Notes: generated by a model from the letters alone, not told the origin. A stretch of 64,000 nt of DNA from Variovorax sp. J22G73 (GCF_030317035.1 NZ_JASZYK010000021.1:1-64000), one strand, 5' to 3'. Positions 28,197 through 37,591 are shown, counted from the first letter of the stretch. Program-made: numbers and translations.

Positions 28197-30169
28197 ATGC
28201 GGAATGGGCTTCGTGTGTGTTGCACGCTGATGTTACTGTCCAGTTTAAAAGCGCGCCACTTTTGCTCATTTGGCCTACGGACGTGCGGTTCGTAAGAGGG
28301 TTACTGCGAGTGTTACTGCGAAGTTTCGGACATTCGCTTCCGTTGCCTTTTGCTTCACTCTTTCTGGCTTCACAGGCAGATAAATCTGTGCTCTGCGAGC
28401 TTAGATATGCACTCCGGATAGCCGGCTATCGCACCGATCGAGCTGATCGCTACCCGCCGGGCGCGTGGACGCCGGAGATTGGTCTTCGTTGCCCGACGCC
28501 AATCTCCGTTCCGACACGCTCGTTTTTCCTGCCGACTCCTGCTTGCTCGCTGTTATTACTCGCCGCGGGCCGCACTGGCCATCGTCGCCTAGTGATGCCA
28601 CACGCCCATCTGATCCGCCATACCTTGCTGCCGGCATGTGCCGAAGGTGACCGTTCGTGTCCGCTTCGCCCCGACGATCATGATGTTGGGATGTACTCGA
28701 ACTTGGCATGTCAGCAAGTACTTCGATGAGCGCCTGTTTGAGCTAGCAGACATGCCGGGGGCAGGTATGCAGCGGGATAGATCTCGGGATTCGATGGAAG
28801 CCGAACAGATGCTTGCGGTCCGCACGGTTCCAGGTGCAACGGAGCGAGACCGACGCGAGCCGGTCAGGATGATTGGCAAGTGAGATGCGCGGCACGTCTA
28901 ACGGCCACGCATGTATGTGCTTGACGCGGTCTGTCGTGAACAAATTGATCGACCCTACGGTCCATCGTTGGAAAAATCGCCCGCGGATTTCCGCGTTCTG
29001 ATGACACTGGCGCGCGTGCGAAAAGGTGATCTGAATCCACCAGAACGCTTGAAGCGTCAAGCAGTTGCATCCTTCTTGGCCGAAATGAATAAAAGCAGTC
29101 CAAGCCTTGCTCTAATCAGCGAATTTGAAGCTGCGCTGCAGCTCTTGTGATGTCTTTAGTTCGCGATGGCGCTATACGTGTGGACCGGGCGGGGCTAGAA
29201 GGACCTTCGCAACGTGCGGGACCGTTTGAAGGGCTGCCGCTCTTGGCGTTTTTTCCACTAGAAGGGCAGACGCCTTTTCACTCGACACCCACGGCTTCAC
29301 CATTCGATTTTTTTGGGGCGCTACTCAAATCGCCTTTTCGTCTAAAAATCGACTGCACGCCGCGAAAATTGCGCCGCACAGATGCGGATTTTTGAGCACT
29401 AGTTCATCAATTAGACCGTCTAGTGCAAGCCGGCCCGTTGAAGAAAGAGGTGATGATTGAATGGGCAAAGTAGATAGTCGTCCGAATTAGGGTGAAGATG
29501 TGATGCAGCGCCGTTTTAGGAAGCTCTTGCAGAATCCGCAGTGCGTTGCATTCGCCTACCGGGCTAGGAAAGGCGAGACCGCCAATTTACTCCGAACTTG
29601 TCAATGCGCTGAGGCAGTGATTTCAGAGCGCAAGTTGCTACTCGGATATGTGGATCTACAACTCCTAATAAGCGTCCAGAGAGGTAGCAGCGTACGGCTC
29701 GGCACGATCGCACCTGAGTAATCGGTGGGTGCAGCATCCAACATGGAGCCGGCCGCTCATTTGTGAGGCCAGTGCGAATAAAAATGCATTCCGACTTCGC
29801 TCGCTCAAGAATTGGCAGAGAGCCCGATTCGGGCCTAGTTGTTCTCAAGAGTCAACGTTATCTCGGCAAACGTGCGCCCGACCAAGCGGCAGTCATCGAG
29901 ACTTTGGTTTTTCACAAGATACACCTCCCTCGCTTGCAACGATGTCTGCAGATACTGCCTCGCGATTGGACTCCATGGTTATGGCTACGAGCGGCGCGCG
30001 CATTGGCGTCAGCAGCGCTTGCTCGCAGCAACTGGATAAGCACGTTGTCCGCGACGCGTTTACAAGCCCAATGCAGAAGCTCGTAGTTGCGATTGCTTCA
30101 GCGGCATTCGATCCGACATCACGTCGTGCGGCCGGATGAATTAGCGTTGATGTAGCCGACATGCTGCCA
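28197..30169. other. Two-kilobase region of short, doubtful frames
   Basis: Several open frames of 60-135 codons overlap on both strands without family resemblance. The stretch probably consists of decayed island DNA. The best single candidate gene (28911-29150) is listed separately. Confidence 0.45.
28911..29150 (+). CDS. Possible small hypothetical protein
   Basis: A 79-aa frame, MYVLDAVCREQIDRPYGPSL, ending ALISEFEAALQLL, with normal amino-acid composition and helical character. No ribosome binding site or family was recognised, so support is weak. Confidence 0.3.
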   Translation: MYVLDAVCREQIDRPYGPSLEKSPADFRVLMTLARVRKGDLNPPERLKRQAVASFLAEMNKSSPSLALISEFEAALQLL

Positions 30170-30304
30170 GCGAAGCGCCGAAGCCATTAACCGCGAAACA
30201 TATATGCTTGTGCCGAAACGGTTGGTGCATAGCCAGGCATGCATGGCATCACCATAGACTTACACGACCCGGGCCAACGCCTTATCTGGCGGACGACAAT
30301 TATC
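30170..30304 (-). pseudogene. IS66 TnpB remnant, distal fragment
   Basis: The minus-strand translation next to the inserted IS reads DKALARVV, a stop, then VYGDAMHAWLCTNRFGTSIYV. This parallels IS66 TnpB (ERLLARVVQVFGAAQAHHGYLFANARGTRVKLLV at 58519-58857). It contains an in-frame stop and diverges afterwards, so it is a relic. Confidence 0.45.
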
Positions 30305-32042
30305 TTGAGCGGTCGTGTTGCCTCACCAAGGAATGTTACTCAGCCAAGTTGTCTTCTTTGATTTCATTTTTCTAATGTCTTCCGGGCGCGCAGCGCCCCC
30401 TCCCTCGGCTTGGCCGTGCACGTTTAACGCGTGGCAACCGAAGGCAGCGCCGACCTTCTCAGTTGTCCCAGGATCAGGTCCTTGGCCTTCTCAGCCCGCC
30501 AAGCCTTGACGCGTCGCTGCAGCGTTCGCAACTGTGCCTTGGTGGGGTAGGCGTCGGGCAACATGATCGAGAGGCGCTCCATCAACTCCTTGGCGGTCGA
30601 CGTCGGCGCATCGTCGAGCCAGCTTTCGACGACGCCCCACGCGTGTTCGAAGGGATCTGTGCGCGTTCTCCACCAGCGCTCTGGCAATGGACTCTTGCGG
30701 TGCGTAGGTCGGACCTCGCCGGCCTTCCATGCCGTGGCGAGACTGTCGACGAACGCCGTCACCTCCACGCTTCCAACCGATGTCATCAATGCACCGGCTG
30801 GAGAGGAAGCGAAGTCGCTCAGCATTTGCTGTGCTACCCGGATGTCTCGCAGCAGCAGCACCGGGTCGAGCTGTTCGAACTGCGCACGCAGCTTGCGTTT
30901 CACAGCATCGGACACCCGGTCGGAATCCAGCAGCCTGCTGCACGGTGTTGCCGGCGGGTAGTAGGTTTTGTGCACGCGCGCACCGTCGCGCGACTTCGAC
31001 TTCAGCTTGAACGAGGGCTGGAAGAAGTTGACGTACAGCCGCGAGGCGTTGTAGAGCTGCGCCAGTGCGCGTGTCGCTGGCAATCCAGAGAGGCGTCCAT
31101 AGCCGACGAGACGGCGCACGATCGAGCCGTTCTTCTGCTCGACCCAGGCTTGGTCATTTTTCCGGTACGCACGCGAACGGGTCTGCTCCAAGCCATGCGT
31201 CCGGCAATAGTCGAAGACAGTCTGGTTCATAAAGGCACTGTCGTTGTCCACGCCAAGCATGTCGAAGGGAAGCGCGATACCGACGATGGACAGGGCTTCC
31301 ACGATGAGCGCCTGGTTGCGAACTGGCATCGCGACGCATTCGGTCCAGCCGCTGGCGATGTCGGTGAGCGTCAAGGTATGCACGAAGTCTCCGCCGACCT
31401 TGGAGCCGCCGCAATGTTCAACCATGTCAACTTCGAAGAAGCCGGGCGGCGGGTCTCTCCAGTCGGCAAAGGTGCGAACTGGAACGCTGCCCCGGATGGC
31501 CGCACCCACGCCTGTTCTGCGCTTGCGCTGGCCGTCGATGCTGGCACGCGTGGCGGCCAGGGTGCGGTCAATCGTGGCGGCGCTGACTTGCATCAACCGG
31601 GCGCGGACCTCGGCGTCAAGCCGCAAATTGCCGTGCCGCTCCATGGCACCAACAAGGATCGGGATGAGCATCTTCAGCCGCTTGCCGCAGACGCGGTCAC
31701 TTGCCTCCCACAGCATGATCAAAGCTTGCCGTACCCCTTCATCGTACAGGCGGTTCGTCGGAGGTCGGCGCGGCTTCGGCAGTACACCGGCAAGAACGCG
31801 TATCGCGTGCTTGCGGTGATAGCCGGTGACGGCCACGAATTCATCGAGGATGCGACTCCGATCAACGCTGGATGCCTGGTGGTATCGCTCACGGATCGCC
31901 GCGGTGAGTTCCTTGCGGGTGGTCATGCTGATTTGCCTCTTCACATTGCTTGCTCCCGCCGGACCATCCGGTGGGTAGCAAATTGCGTGAGGCAACGGGT
32001 CGCCTTGGGTAGCAAAACTACTGAGTCAATGCGGCCGCTCAA
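30305..32042 (-). mobile_element. Insertion sequence with one DDE transposase, 1738 bp
   Basis: The ends are imperfect inverted repeats. The left end begins TTGAGCGGTCGTGTTG (30305) and the reverse complement of the right end begins TTGAGCGGCCGCATTG (32042 inward), with 18 of 24 positions identical over 30305-30328 and 32019-32042. A 10-bp sequence, GGGTAGCAAA, occurs twice near the right end (31974-31983 and 32008-32017), possibly as transposase binding sites. No target duplication was recognised. The element sits between two TnpB-like fragments of an older IS66 relic. Confidence 0.7.
30424..31926 (-). CDS. DDE transposase with integrase (rve) core
   Basis: A 500-aa transposase. The start is MTTRKELTAAIRERYHQAS with GAGG upstream; the frame runs 23 codons further up. 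An N-terminal helical DNA-binding part (FVAVTGYHRKHAIRVLAG) is followed by an RNase H-fold core: GFFEVDMVEHCGG (first Asp), MLGVDNDSAFMNQTVFDY (second Asp), QAWVEQKNGSIVRRLVGY (Glu). The C-terminal half is basic and helical. The exact IS family cannot be assigned from memory; it looks like an rve-type (ISNCY/IS481-like) enzyme. It is intact and could be active. Confidence 0.88.
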   Translation of the reverse strand: MTTRKELTAAIRERYHQASSVDRSRILDEFVAVTGYHRKHAIRVLAGVLPKPRRPPTNRLYDEGVRQALIMLWEASDRVCGKRLKMLIPILVGAMERHGNLRLDAEVRARLMQVSAATIDRTLAATRASIDGQRKRRTGVGAAIRGSVPVRTFADWRDPPPGFFEVDMVEHCGGSKVGGDFVHTLTLTDIASGWTECVAMPVRNQALIVEALSIVGIALPFDMLGVDNDSAFMNQTVFDYCRTHGLEQTRSRAYRKNDQAWVEQKNGSIVRRLVGYGRLSGLPATRALAQLYNASRLYVNFFQPSFKLKSKSRDGARVHKTYYPPATPCSRLLDSDRVSDAVKRKLRAQFEQLDPVLLLRDIRVAQQMLSDFASSPAGALMTSVGSVEVTAFVDSLATAWKAGEVRPTHRKSPLPERWWRTRTDPFEHAWGVVESWLDDAPTSTAKELMERLSIMLPDAYPTKAQLRTLQRRVKAWRAEKAKDLILGQLRRSALPSVATR

Positions 32043-32110
32043 AGTAGTTGACGCCGGGCAGCCTTATCAATGCCGGCGCGCAAGTCAAGCGGGCTCGTTG
32101 CATGCAATAC
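32043..32110 (-). pseudogene. IS66 TnpB remnant, proximal fragment
   Basis: The minus strand reads VDSVLHATSPLDLRAGIDKA directly up to the end of the inserted IS. It resembles the TnpB start IDAMWLAADPIDMRAGAERL seen in the intact IS66 at 58519. It is a relic of a second IS66-family element. Confidence 0.45.
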
Positions 32111-32817
32111 CGAGTCGACAGGGACGAAGTAGTAACTCGAGCATCCGGAAGTGCATGCGTCGGCCACGGACGCTGACCAGGTCACAGTGTTGATAGTTAA
32201 GTCACGGCGGTCTTCGAGGCGTATGGGATCGCCGCCTCGGTGCACGCGGCGCGGTTGCTTCCACCATCGGCAGCGAGATGAGAGCCAGCGGGCTTAGCGC
32301 TACTGTCGACTGGGTCGATAGGCGGCTGGGCCAACTTGTGGCCTCAGCGGCGCAGCAGTCATAGGGACGGGTGAAGTCCAGCTTGCACCGCCTGTCTGCG
32401 AACCTTCGGCCCGCTGGAACTCCTTAACTATTAGCCTTTCTCCCTACGGCTTAGCTAGCAAACACTCGACCGAGTAAGCCAATAAATACACTAACGGCGG
32501 GCGATTGTGTTTAGATGGATGGCTCCCGGGCTTGCCTTCAATAAACGCTTATGCCGTTAGTGTATTTACTGCGTTATTGGTCGCTTCCCTTTTTGAAACC
32601 CCACCGCTGGCGACGCTGCCCACTGCAGCGGCGCAATGCTGCTCGGCAGCTCCAGATGTTTAGCGAGGTGGGTATCCGTGATGCGCTCGGGCTATGCCGA
32701 CGATGTTCGCGAGGTGTCGAGCAAGCGGCCGACCCCTGCGCGCGCGGTCTTGCGGCTGGCTAAACAGCCAAAGCGTGTCGATGCGGATGTCCAGATGAGA
32801 TGCCGGGGAACGATTAC
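32111..32817. other. Region without a recognisable gene; holds a perfect inverted repeat
   Basis: No coding sequence could be supported. It contains the 16-bp inverted repeat at 32483-32568 and lies between tnpA-like and tnpB-like remnants. Confidence 0.4.
32483..32568. repeat. Perfect 16-bp inverted repeat with 54-bp spacer
   Basis: TAAATACACTAACGGC at 32483-32498 is repeated in inverted orientation (GCCGTTAGTGTATTTA) at 32553-32568. Outside the arms, related ATTGG/CCAAT sequence continues the symmetry imperfectly. The arms are AT-rich compared with surroundings. It could be a miniature inverted-repeat element, a recombination site or a large hairpin. Integron attC motifs (GTTRRRY) are not satisfied. 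Confidence 0.7.
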
Positions 32818-33015
32818 GAGTCAGCCAGCTGCAACTCGACAGGGACGCGCTGCAGGGTAGGTGCGACGCCATTGGTCGCAGGCATCGCATCGCCCGTGCG
32901 CTTGAAGCCGCGAGCCGCCTGCGTACGACGTTGGTGTTCCGGCCGCACTCGATGGCCAGAGCCGAAACCGATGCGCCGGGCTGGCGGCCTTCGGCCAAGA
33001 TGCACCTCTTGAACT
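32818..33015 (-). pseudogene. IS66 TnpA-like remnant
   Basis: The minus strand reads LAEGRQPGASVSALAIECGR then NTNVVRR, like the HTH of IS66 TnpA (TQPGMSMAAVAMAHGINANLLRRW in the intact copy). After a frameshift it reads MPATNGVAPTLQRVPVELQL, like the TnpA tail. It has no start and a broken frame. Confidence 0.4.
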
Positions 33016-33414
33016 ACGCACGGTGGACTCTGCGATCGGAGCTACTGGGATGCATAGGCGTCAGCTAAAACTAGGTGGACGCTAGGCTCGAAGAGGGTCG
33101 CGGCGAGCAAGTTCGGACCGCCAGGCGCCCGCCCTGCGAATGCAACCTGAATGCGCTTCGGTGAGGAAATGCCAAGCAACTCTACACCTCACTGCCGACA
33201 TCGCAGCCTACTCGACAAGTAGGCCCGCGCGAAGTGAGAGACGCCGGGGCACGCACCCGTTCACCCCGCACATCAACTCCAAAGGCATCCCAACAACTGA
33301 AGCGCTATTGCACTCATTGTCCGACAAGTGCCAGGCACATTTGCCGGATGCTCACTTAGTTGGCCTACTCAGCTGGAATGGCTGGTTGTTTGCAAGCGTG
33401 TTGAGACCTGAGCC
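33016..33414. other. Gap before the H-NS-like gene, nothing supported
   Basis: The only long plus-strand frame here continues antisense through the H-NS-like gene and is rejected. No ribosome binding site or motif was recognised. Confidence 0.4.
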
Positions 33415-34146
33415 TCAGACCCCTGCAGACGTCGTGGCAGAGGGGCCAGACTTCTCGGCACCGGCCGTCGCAGTGCCCTTGTTGGCCACGGGTGCCACCG
33501 ATTTCACGCGCTTGCTCTTGGACTGCGGCGCGCCCTTCACCGACGCGCGCGCCGCCTTGGGCAAGGCAGTCTTTTTCACACGTACCGTCTTCTTGGGGCT
33601 CGTCTTCGCCTGGCGCTGGGCCTTGCGGGCAACGACCTTCGATACCCCTTGCGAGGGAACGGTTGCGTCGGTCGACAAGTTCGCCGCATTTGCGATACGC
33701 GTTTTCGCGGAAGCTTTGGCGCGTTTCGCCATCGAATCGAGCGTGTCAGGCTTCGCCACAACCGCAGCTACATCACCTTGCTTCGATGCGAATGCACTCG
33801 CCGAGCGCTGCTGGGCTTCAGTGCTGAATTCCTCCAAGGAGCGACCATTGGACAATGCCTCGCGCAACCAACGTGGCCGCGGACCGCGCCCTGACCAGAC
33901 TTGACCGTCGTTGTTGGCAAATCGCGGTGCTGCTGATTTGTTGCTGTTCGACGCGCCGGCCTTTACAACCTTCGGGCTTTTCACCGCAGTCCTGCCAAAG
34001 CCCAGCTGATCCGGCGTCAAGCCGTAATGGGATATGGCCGCCTTGATGCGCTCCACCACGCCCTTCAGCTCACTTTCGCGAAGCGCATCGGCCTCCTTTT
34101 GGAGCTTTTCGATCTGCTTGGTAATTTGCGCGAGGGTTTGTGCCAT
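33415..34146 (-). CDS. H-NS/BpH3-family nucleoid protein with histone H1-like tail
   Basis: A 243-aa protein. The start MAQTLAQITKQIEKLQKEAD is chosen because it matches the family N-terminus and AGGA lies upstream. Residues 1-45 form the helical oligomerisation part. The DNA-binding motif VWSGRGPRPRWLREAL is at about residues 83-98. A long Ala/Lys/Ser-rich tail follows (KKTVRVKKTALPKAARASVK and similar), resembling histone H1 or AlgP-like tails. It is longer than typical H-NS-like proteins of Burkholderiales (about 100 aa). It is divergent from xseA with 253 bp between starts, and may silence island genes. Confidence 0.85.
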   Translation of the reverse strand: MAQTLAQITKQIEKLQKEADALRESELKGVVERIKAAISHYGLTPDQLGFGRTAVKSPKVVKAGASNSNKSAAPRFANNDGQVWSGRGPRPRWLREALSNGRSLEEFSTEAQQRSASAFASKQGDVAAVVAKPDTLDSMAKRAKASAKTRIANAANLSTDATVPSQGVSKVVARKAQRQAKTSPKKTVRVKKTALPKAARASVKGAPQSKSKRVKSVAPVANKGTATAGAEKSGPSATTSAGV

Positions 34147-34399
34147 ATTGGGAGTCCTATTGAACGATTGAGGACCGGAGCATAGCCGCTTAAGCTTAAG
34201 AAGCTCCACAAGCTGCTAATTCCGAAGGTACCAAGCAGAGTGTGAAGTGAGTGTCACAACTCGTGAATCAACGAGAATCGTGCTGCCGTTCTTCCGTACC
34301 GCGTGTGCGGCGCTCTCAAATGGTGCACTCAGAGATACCATCTCACTACCACTTCGCGACGGGACAAATCGCCGCACTTCGCGTCAGCTTCCCCTTTCT

Positions 34400-36139
34400 A
34401 TGTCTCGTCAGTACCTCGATGTTCCATACAAGTCCAAGGACGCGGCCAAAGCACTCGGCGCGCGCTTCGACGGCGCTGTCAAACGTTGGTATGTTGAGGC
34501 GGGCATCGACTTGGGCGCCTTCACCGCTTGGCTGCCGGCAGCTCGAGAAATTGCATCTGAAAATGCCGCCAGCCTGGCAATTCAGATGCCCGCCGGAACC
34601 AGCCTGTCCAACGTCAAACAAGGCATAGCGCTGTCCCGTTTGCTCAACAGCGTTGCATCGGCTGTTGCACAAGCTTTTGCCATTGGCGTCTGGACGTTGG
34701 TCGAAGTCAACGAAGCAACCGTGCGCAACGGCCATGTGTACTTAGAGGTTGCCGAGCGAGATGCGACGGGCCAACCAATTGCTCGGGCACGCGCCATGAT
34801 CTGGGCCGGCACAGCCTCGCGCGTCTTACCGGAATTTGAAAAGGCCACCGGCGCCGTGATCGGCGCAGGTATCAAGCTGCTTGTGCGCGCTCGGCCCGTT
34901 TTCAAGGCTCAGTACGGCCTGAGCCTCGAGATCGATGCCATCGACTCCGAATACACCCTGGGTGACCTCGAGGCACGCAAAAAAGAGATCCGAACCCGGC
35001 TTCAGCAAGAAGGCGTGTTCGAGCGCAACCGCCGGCTTCCGCCACCCTGGGATTTTCGGGTCGTCCTAGTCATCGCCCCGCAGGATGCAGCGGGCTTGGG
35101 GGACTTCAGGAAAGAAGCACAGCGCTTGGAGAAGTTCGGTATCTGCCGGTTCGTTTATGCGCACAGCCGCTTTCAGGGCGAAGGTGCTGCGCGAGAGATC
35201 GTTTCGGCCGCCGAGCGCGCCCTTGGGGAGCTCAGGGCTGGCGAGCGACCAGATGCCATCGCAATCATCCGCGGCGGCGGTGCAGTCAACGATCTCGCAT
35301 GGCTGAATGATTACGGGCTCACCCGCTTCATCTGCGACCAGAACATTCCTGTGCTGACCGGGATCGGGCATGAACGCGACAGCACCCTGCCCGACGAAGT
35401 GGCCCATGCACGATTCGATACGCCCAGCAAGGTCATAGGCGGCATCGAGCAGCAAATCATGCGCCGCGTCGGAGAGGCGCGCTCCGCGTTCGACGCGATC
35501 CTGACCATTAGCGCACAAAAAGCACGTGTCGCGCGGCTGAGCATCGAGCGCCGCGAGGCAGGAATCAAAGTCGACGCAAGAAACCATCTCGCGCGTGCGA
35601 AGCAGGACGTCACCGCAGCACTCAACGCTGTGTCCGCGAGCTCGGTGCAACATGTGCATGGTGCCGCTCGCCACAGCCTGGCGTTTTTCAACGAAGTGCG
35701 CTCCGAAACGTTGCAGTCCTTGGCCGCGGCCAAGCAGCAAACGCCTGCGCTGATGACCGCTATCCGCGTTGATGCATTGGCGACCCTGGGCGAGGGCAGG
35801 GCAGTGACGCGCGTCGTGCTCAATACTGTGGTCGACCGCACGGCAGCGGTGGCACGCACAACAGCGCAGGCGCTCGACGACCGGCTCCAGCGCGTGTCTG
35901 AACGTGCCAGTGGCGCTGTTCAAGCTGCTCGCGGCAACGCACAAGCTCTCATGCGTGAGGTCACTGGTCAAGGGCCAGCGAAAACGCTGAACCGTGGCTT
36001 CGCCATCGTGCGAAATGACGATGGGCACCCCGTGACGTCGAGCGCGCAAGCCAAGGAAGAAATCGCACTCAATATTCAATTCAGAGACGGTTCGGCCAGG
36101 GTTCGAATCAGTCCCGCCGAAGCAAAGGAATCGAAATGA
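34400..36139 (+). CDS. xseA: Accessory exonuclease VII large subunit with N-terminal DUF5710-like domain
   Basis: A 579-aa protein. The start is set at MSRQYLDVPYKSKDAAKALG because the first ~48 residues form a DUF5710-like module (YLDVPYKSKDAAKALGARFD, KRWYVEAGID) found in mobile-element proteins. The exonuclease VII part then follows: an OB-like region, RVVLVIAPQDAAGLGDF, AIIRGGGAVNDLAWLND, PVLTGIGHERDSTLPDEVAH, a long helical region and the C-terminal NRGFAIVRNDDGHPV. It differs from a chromosomal housekeeping copy by its N-terminal fusion. The stop overlaps the start of the small subunit by 4 bp (ATGA). The expected activity is processive degradation of single-stranded DNA in both directions. 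Confidence 0.88.
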   Translation: MSRQYLDVPYKSKDAAKALGARFDGAVKRWYVEAGIDLGAFTAWLPAAREIASENAASLAIQMPAGTSLSNVKQGIALSRLLNSVASAVAQAFAIGVWTLVEVNEATVRNGHVYLEVAERDATGQPIARARAMIWAGTASRVLPEFEKATGAVIGAGIKLLVRARPVFKAQYGLSLEIDAIDSEYTLGDLEARKKEIRTRLQQEGVFERNRRLPPPWDFRVVLVIAPQDAAGLGDFRKEAQRLEKFGICRFVYAHSRFQGEGAAREIVSAAERALGELRAGERPDAIAIIRGGGAVNDLAWLNDYGLTRFICDQNIPVLTGIGHERDSTLPDEVAHARFDTPSKVIGGIEQQIMRRVGEARSAFDAILTISAQKARVARLSIERREAGIKVDARNHLARAKQDVTAALNAVSASSVQHVHGAARHSLAFFNEVRSETLQSLAAAKQQTPALMTAIRVDALATLGEGRAVTRVVLNTVVDRTAAVARTTAQALDDRLQRVSERASGAVQAARGNAQALMREVTGQGPAKTLNRGFAIVRNDDGHPVTSSAQAKEEIALNIQFRDGSARVRISPAEAKESK

Positions 36140-36453
36140 CCCAGAGAACATTCAAGGAAGCCTACGGCGTGCTGCAACGGCATGCAGAGACGTTGCGCGA
36201 TCAAGAAGACCCGAACATCGATGACCTGTTGACCATCGTCATAGAGTCGGTTGAGGCATACAAGGTCTGTAAGGACCGCATTGACGCCGTGGAAGGAGCT
36301 CTGAAAGCAGCGCTTGATGGCGTCGGAGTAGGCGCTCCTCCGCAGGCGTCGCCCGTGCGCCCAGGAGCACGGACGCCCAACTCGGCAACGGGTCGCATGA
36401 GTCGCGACACGATCCCAAACTCGGCAGAGGCGGACGACGATATTCCTTTCTAG
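36136..36453 (+). CDS. xseB: Exonuclease VII small-subunit-like protein with SSB-type C-terminal tip
   Basis: A 105-aa protein. Residues 1-55 have the XseB pattern (TFKEAYGVLQRHAETLRDQE, LLTIVIESVEAYKVCKDRID), predicting the two-helix subunit that coats the XseA coiled coil. After a disordered Pro/Gly/Ser linker (about 60-97) it ends EADDDIPF. The last six residues are identical to the C-terminal tip of many single-stranded DNA-binding proteins (DDDIPF), which docks exonuclease I, RecQ, PriA and others. Ordinary XseB lacks this. It is translationally coupled to xseA. Inferred: the tail mimics SSB to recruit or displace repair enzymes. Confidence 0.82.
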   Translation: MTQRTFKEAYGVLQRHAETLRDQEDPNIDDLLTIVIESVEAYKVCKDRIDAVEGALKAALDGVGVGAPPQASPVRPGARTPNSATGRMSRDTIPNSAEADDDIPF

Positions 36454-36544
36454 CTCTGAAGCCCTCTTCGACCTACCGGAACCTGACTTTTCACACAGAA
36501 CTTCAGCGCTTTGGAGCAGACACGCGCCATAGCGTCGGCACAAT

Positions 36545-36883
36545 ATGAAGATGTCCCAAGCCGCTCCCGTCATTCGTTCGCGCGCTCGTCGCCAGTCAAA
36601 AGCCGCAGCTGCTTGGGTTGCGCACACAGAAGTGTTTTCGGCCAGCGGCTATACGGATATACGCATATTGGACGGCAAGGTCTGCGCGGTAAAACAGTTC
36701 AACTACACCACGGCCGTCGTGGTCGGATTGGACCCTATTGGGTATCAACGTCGATATTGCTACGAGCACCGCGCCGACGCTCAGACCGCGCTCGCGGAAT
36801 GGGATGGAGAAGAGCATCCATCCGGTCCGTGGATCAAGTGCAAGGGCTCTGGTATCGACCTGTTGAACCCGGATTTCTGCTGA
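36545..36883 (+). CDS. Hypothetical island protein
   Basis: A 112-aa protein, MKMSQAAPVIRSRARRQSKA, with a beta-rich core (DIRILDGKVCAVKQFNYTTA, VVVGLDPIGYQRRYCYEHRA) and a conserved-looking end (GPWIKCKGSGIDLLNPDF). An ATG two codons later may be the real start. The ribosome binding site is poor. Its position after xseAB in the same direction suggests common island origin. No family function is known to me. Confidence 0.6.
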   Translation: MKMSQAAPVIRSRARRQSKAAAAWVAHTEVFSASGYTDIRILDGKVCAVKQFNYTTAVVVGLDPIGYQRRYCYEHRADAQTALAEWDGEEHPSGPWIKCKGSGIDLLNPDFC

Positions 36884-36946
36884 GCTTCTCAACGCGCTTT
36901 CCGGCCTCTGGAAACACCCCATGTCATCCTGGGCAAAAACTTCCAT

Positions 36947-37591
36947 ATGGACGTATTCAAGATCGATCCGAAAAGGGTGCGAGACATATCACCCGAGCTG
37001 CTCGACGGCCACCGACGCCTTCGGGTTGTATCCGCAGACATCCTCAAAAGGACGACTGCACAGGAGCGCCTGCTCTTCGGCGTACGTGAGGGCTTGTACA
37101 GCTTTCCCACTGAAGAGCTTTGCGAGTTTCTACGAGCTCGAATTGCAGGCAGAACTGCGATCGAAATTGGCGCTGGTCACGGAAGCCTCGCTGAGGCGCT
37201 CGCTATTCCTGCCACTGACAATCGTCAACAGGAAGAGGAGGGCATGAAGGGGTACTACGAAGAGATCAGGCAGCCCACGGTTCGCTACGGCGACAACGTA
37301 GAGAAACTGGATGCATTGGCCGCGGTGACCAAGTACAAACCACAGGTCGTGATTGCATGCTGGGTCACGCACCGTTTCGAACCAAATCGTCCGGAAGCAG
37401 GGGGAAGCCTGACCGGTGTGGATGAGGAAGCACTGATCGCCTCGTGCGAAGAGTACATCTTCATCGGCAACGATCACGTGCACACACAGAAGCCCATCTG
37501 GCAGCTGCCTCACGAGAAGCTGACGCCACCTTGGATCTTCTCGCGTGCTGTCAATGGAAGCCCTGATTTCATTGCGACCTGGCGGCGATAA
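36947..37591 (+). CDS. Class I SAM-dependent methyltransferase-like protein
   Basis: A 214-aa protein. The SAM-binding motif I is AIEIGAGHGSLAEALA (about residues 70-85), followed by PATDN where an acidic residue ends strand 2 and by QVVIACWVTHRF in the motif IV position. The C-terminal part ends SRAVNGSPDFIATWRR. It has the Rossmann-like layout, but the catalytic motif does not identify a substrate (no clear DPPY/NPPY). The start at MDVFKIDPKR fits the globular domain. It is probably part of the same island block as xseAB. Confidence 0.65.
   Translation: MDVFKIDPKRVRDISPELLDGHRRLRVVSADILKRTTAQERLLFGVREGLYSFPTEELCEFLRARIAGRTAIEIGAGHGSLAEALAIPATDNRQQEEEGMKGYYEEIRQPTVRYGDNVEKLDALAAVTKYKPQVVIACWVTHRFEPNRPEAGGSLTGVDEEALIASCEEYIFIGNDHVHTQKPIWQLPHEKLTPPWIFSRAVNGSPDFIATWRR

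Noticed and set aside
30463..32193. 576-codon plus-strand open frame
   Set aside because: Antisense to the intact DDE transposase; it runs past the IS end by chance.
32483..32568. Integron attC site
   Set aside because: The arms do not satisfy the RYYYAAC/GTTRRRY core motifs (GTTAGTG occurs instead) and no integron integrase is present.
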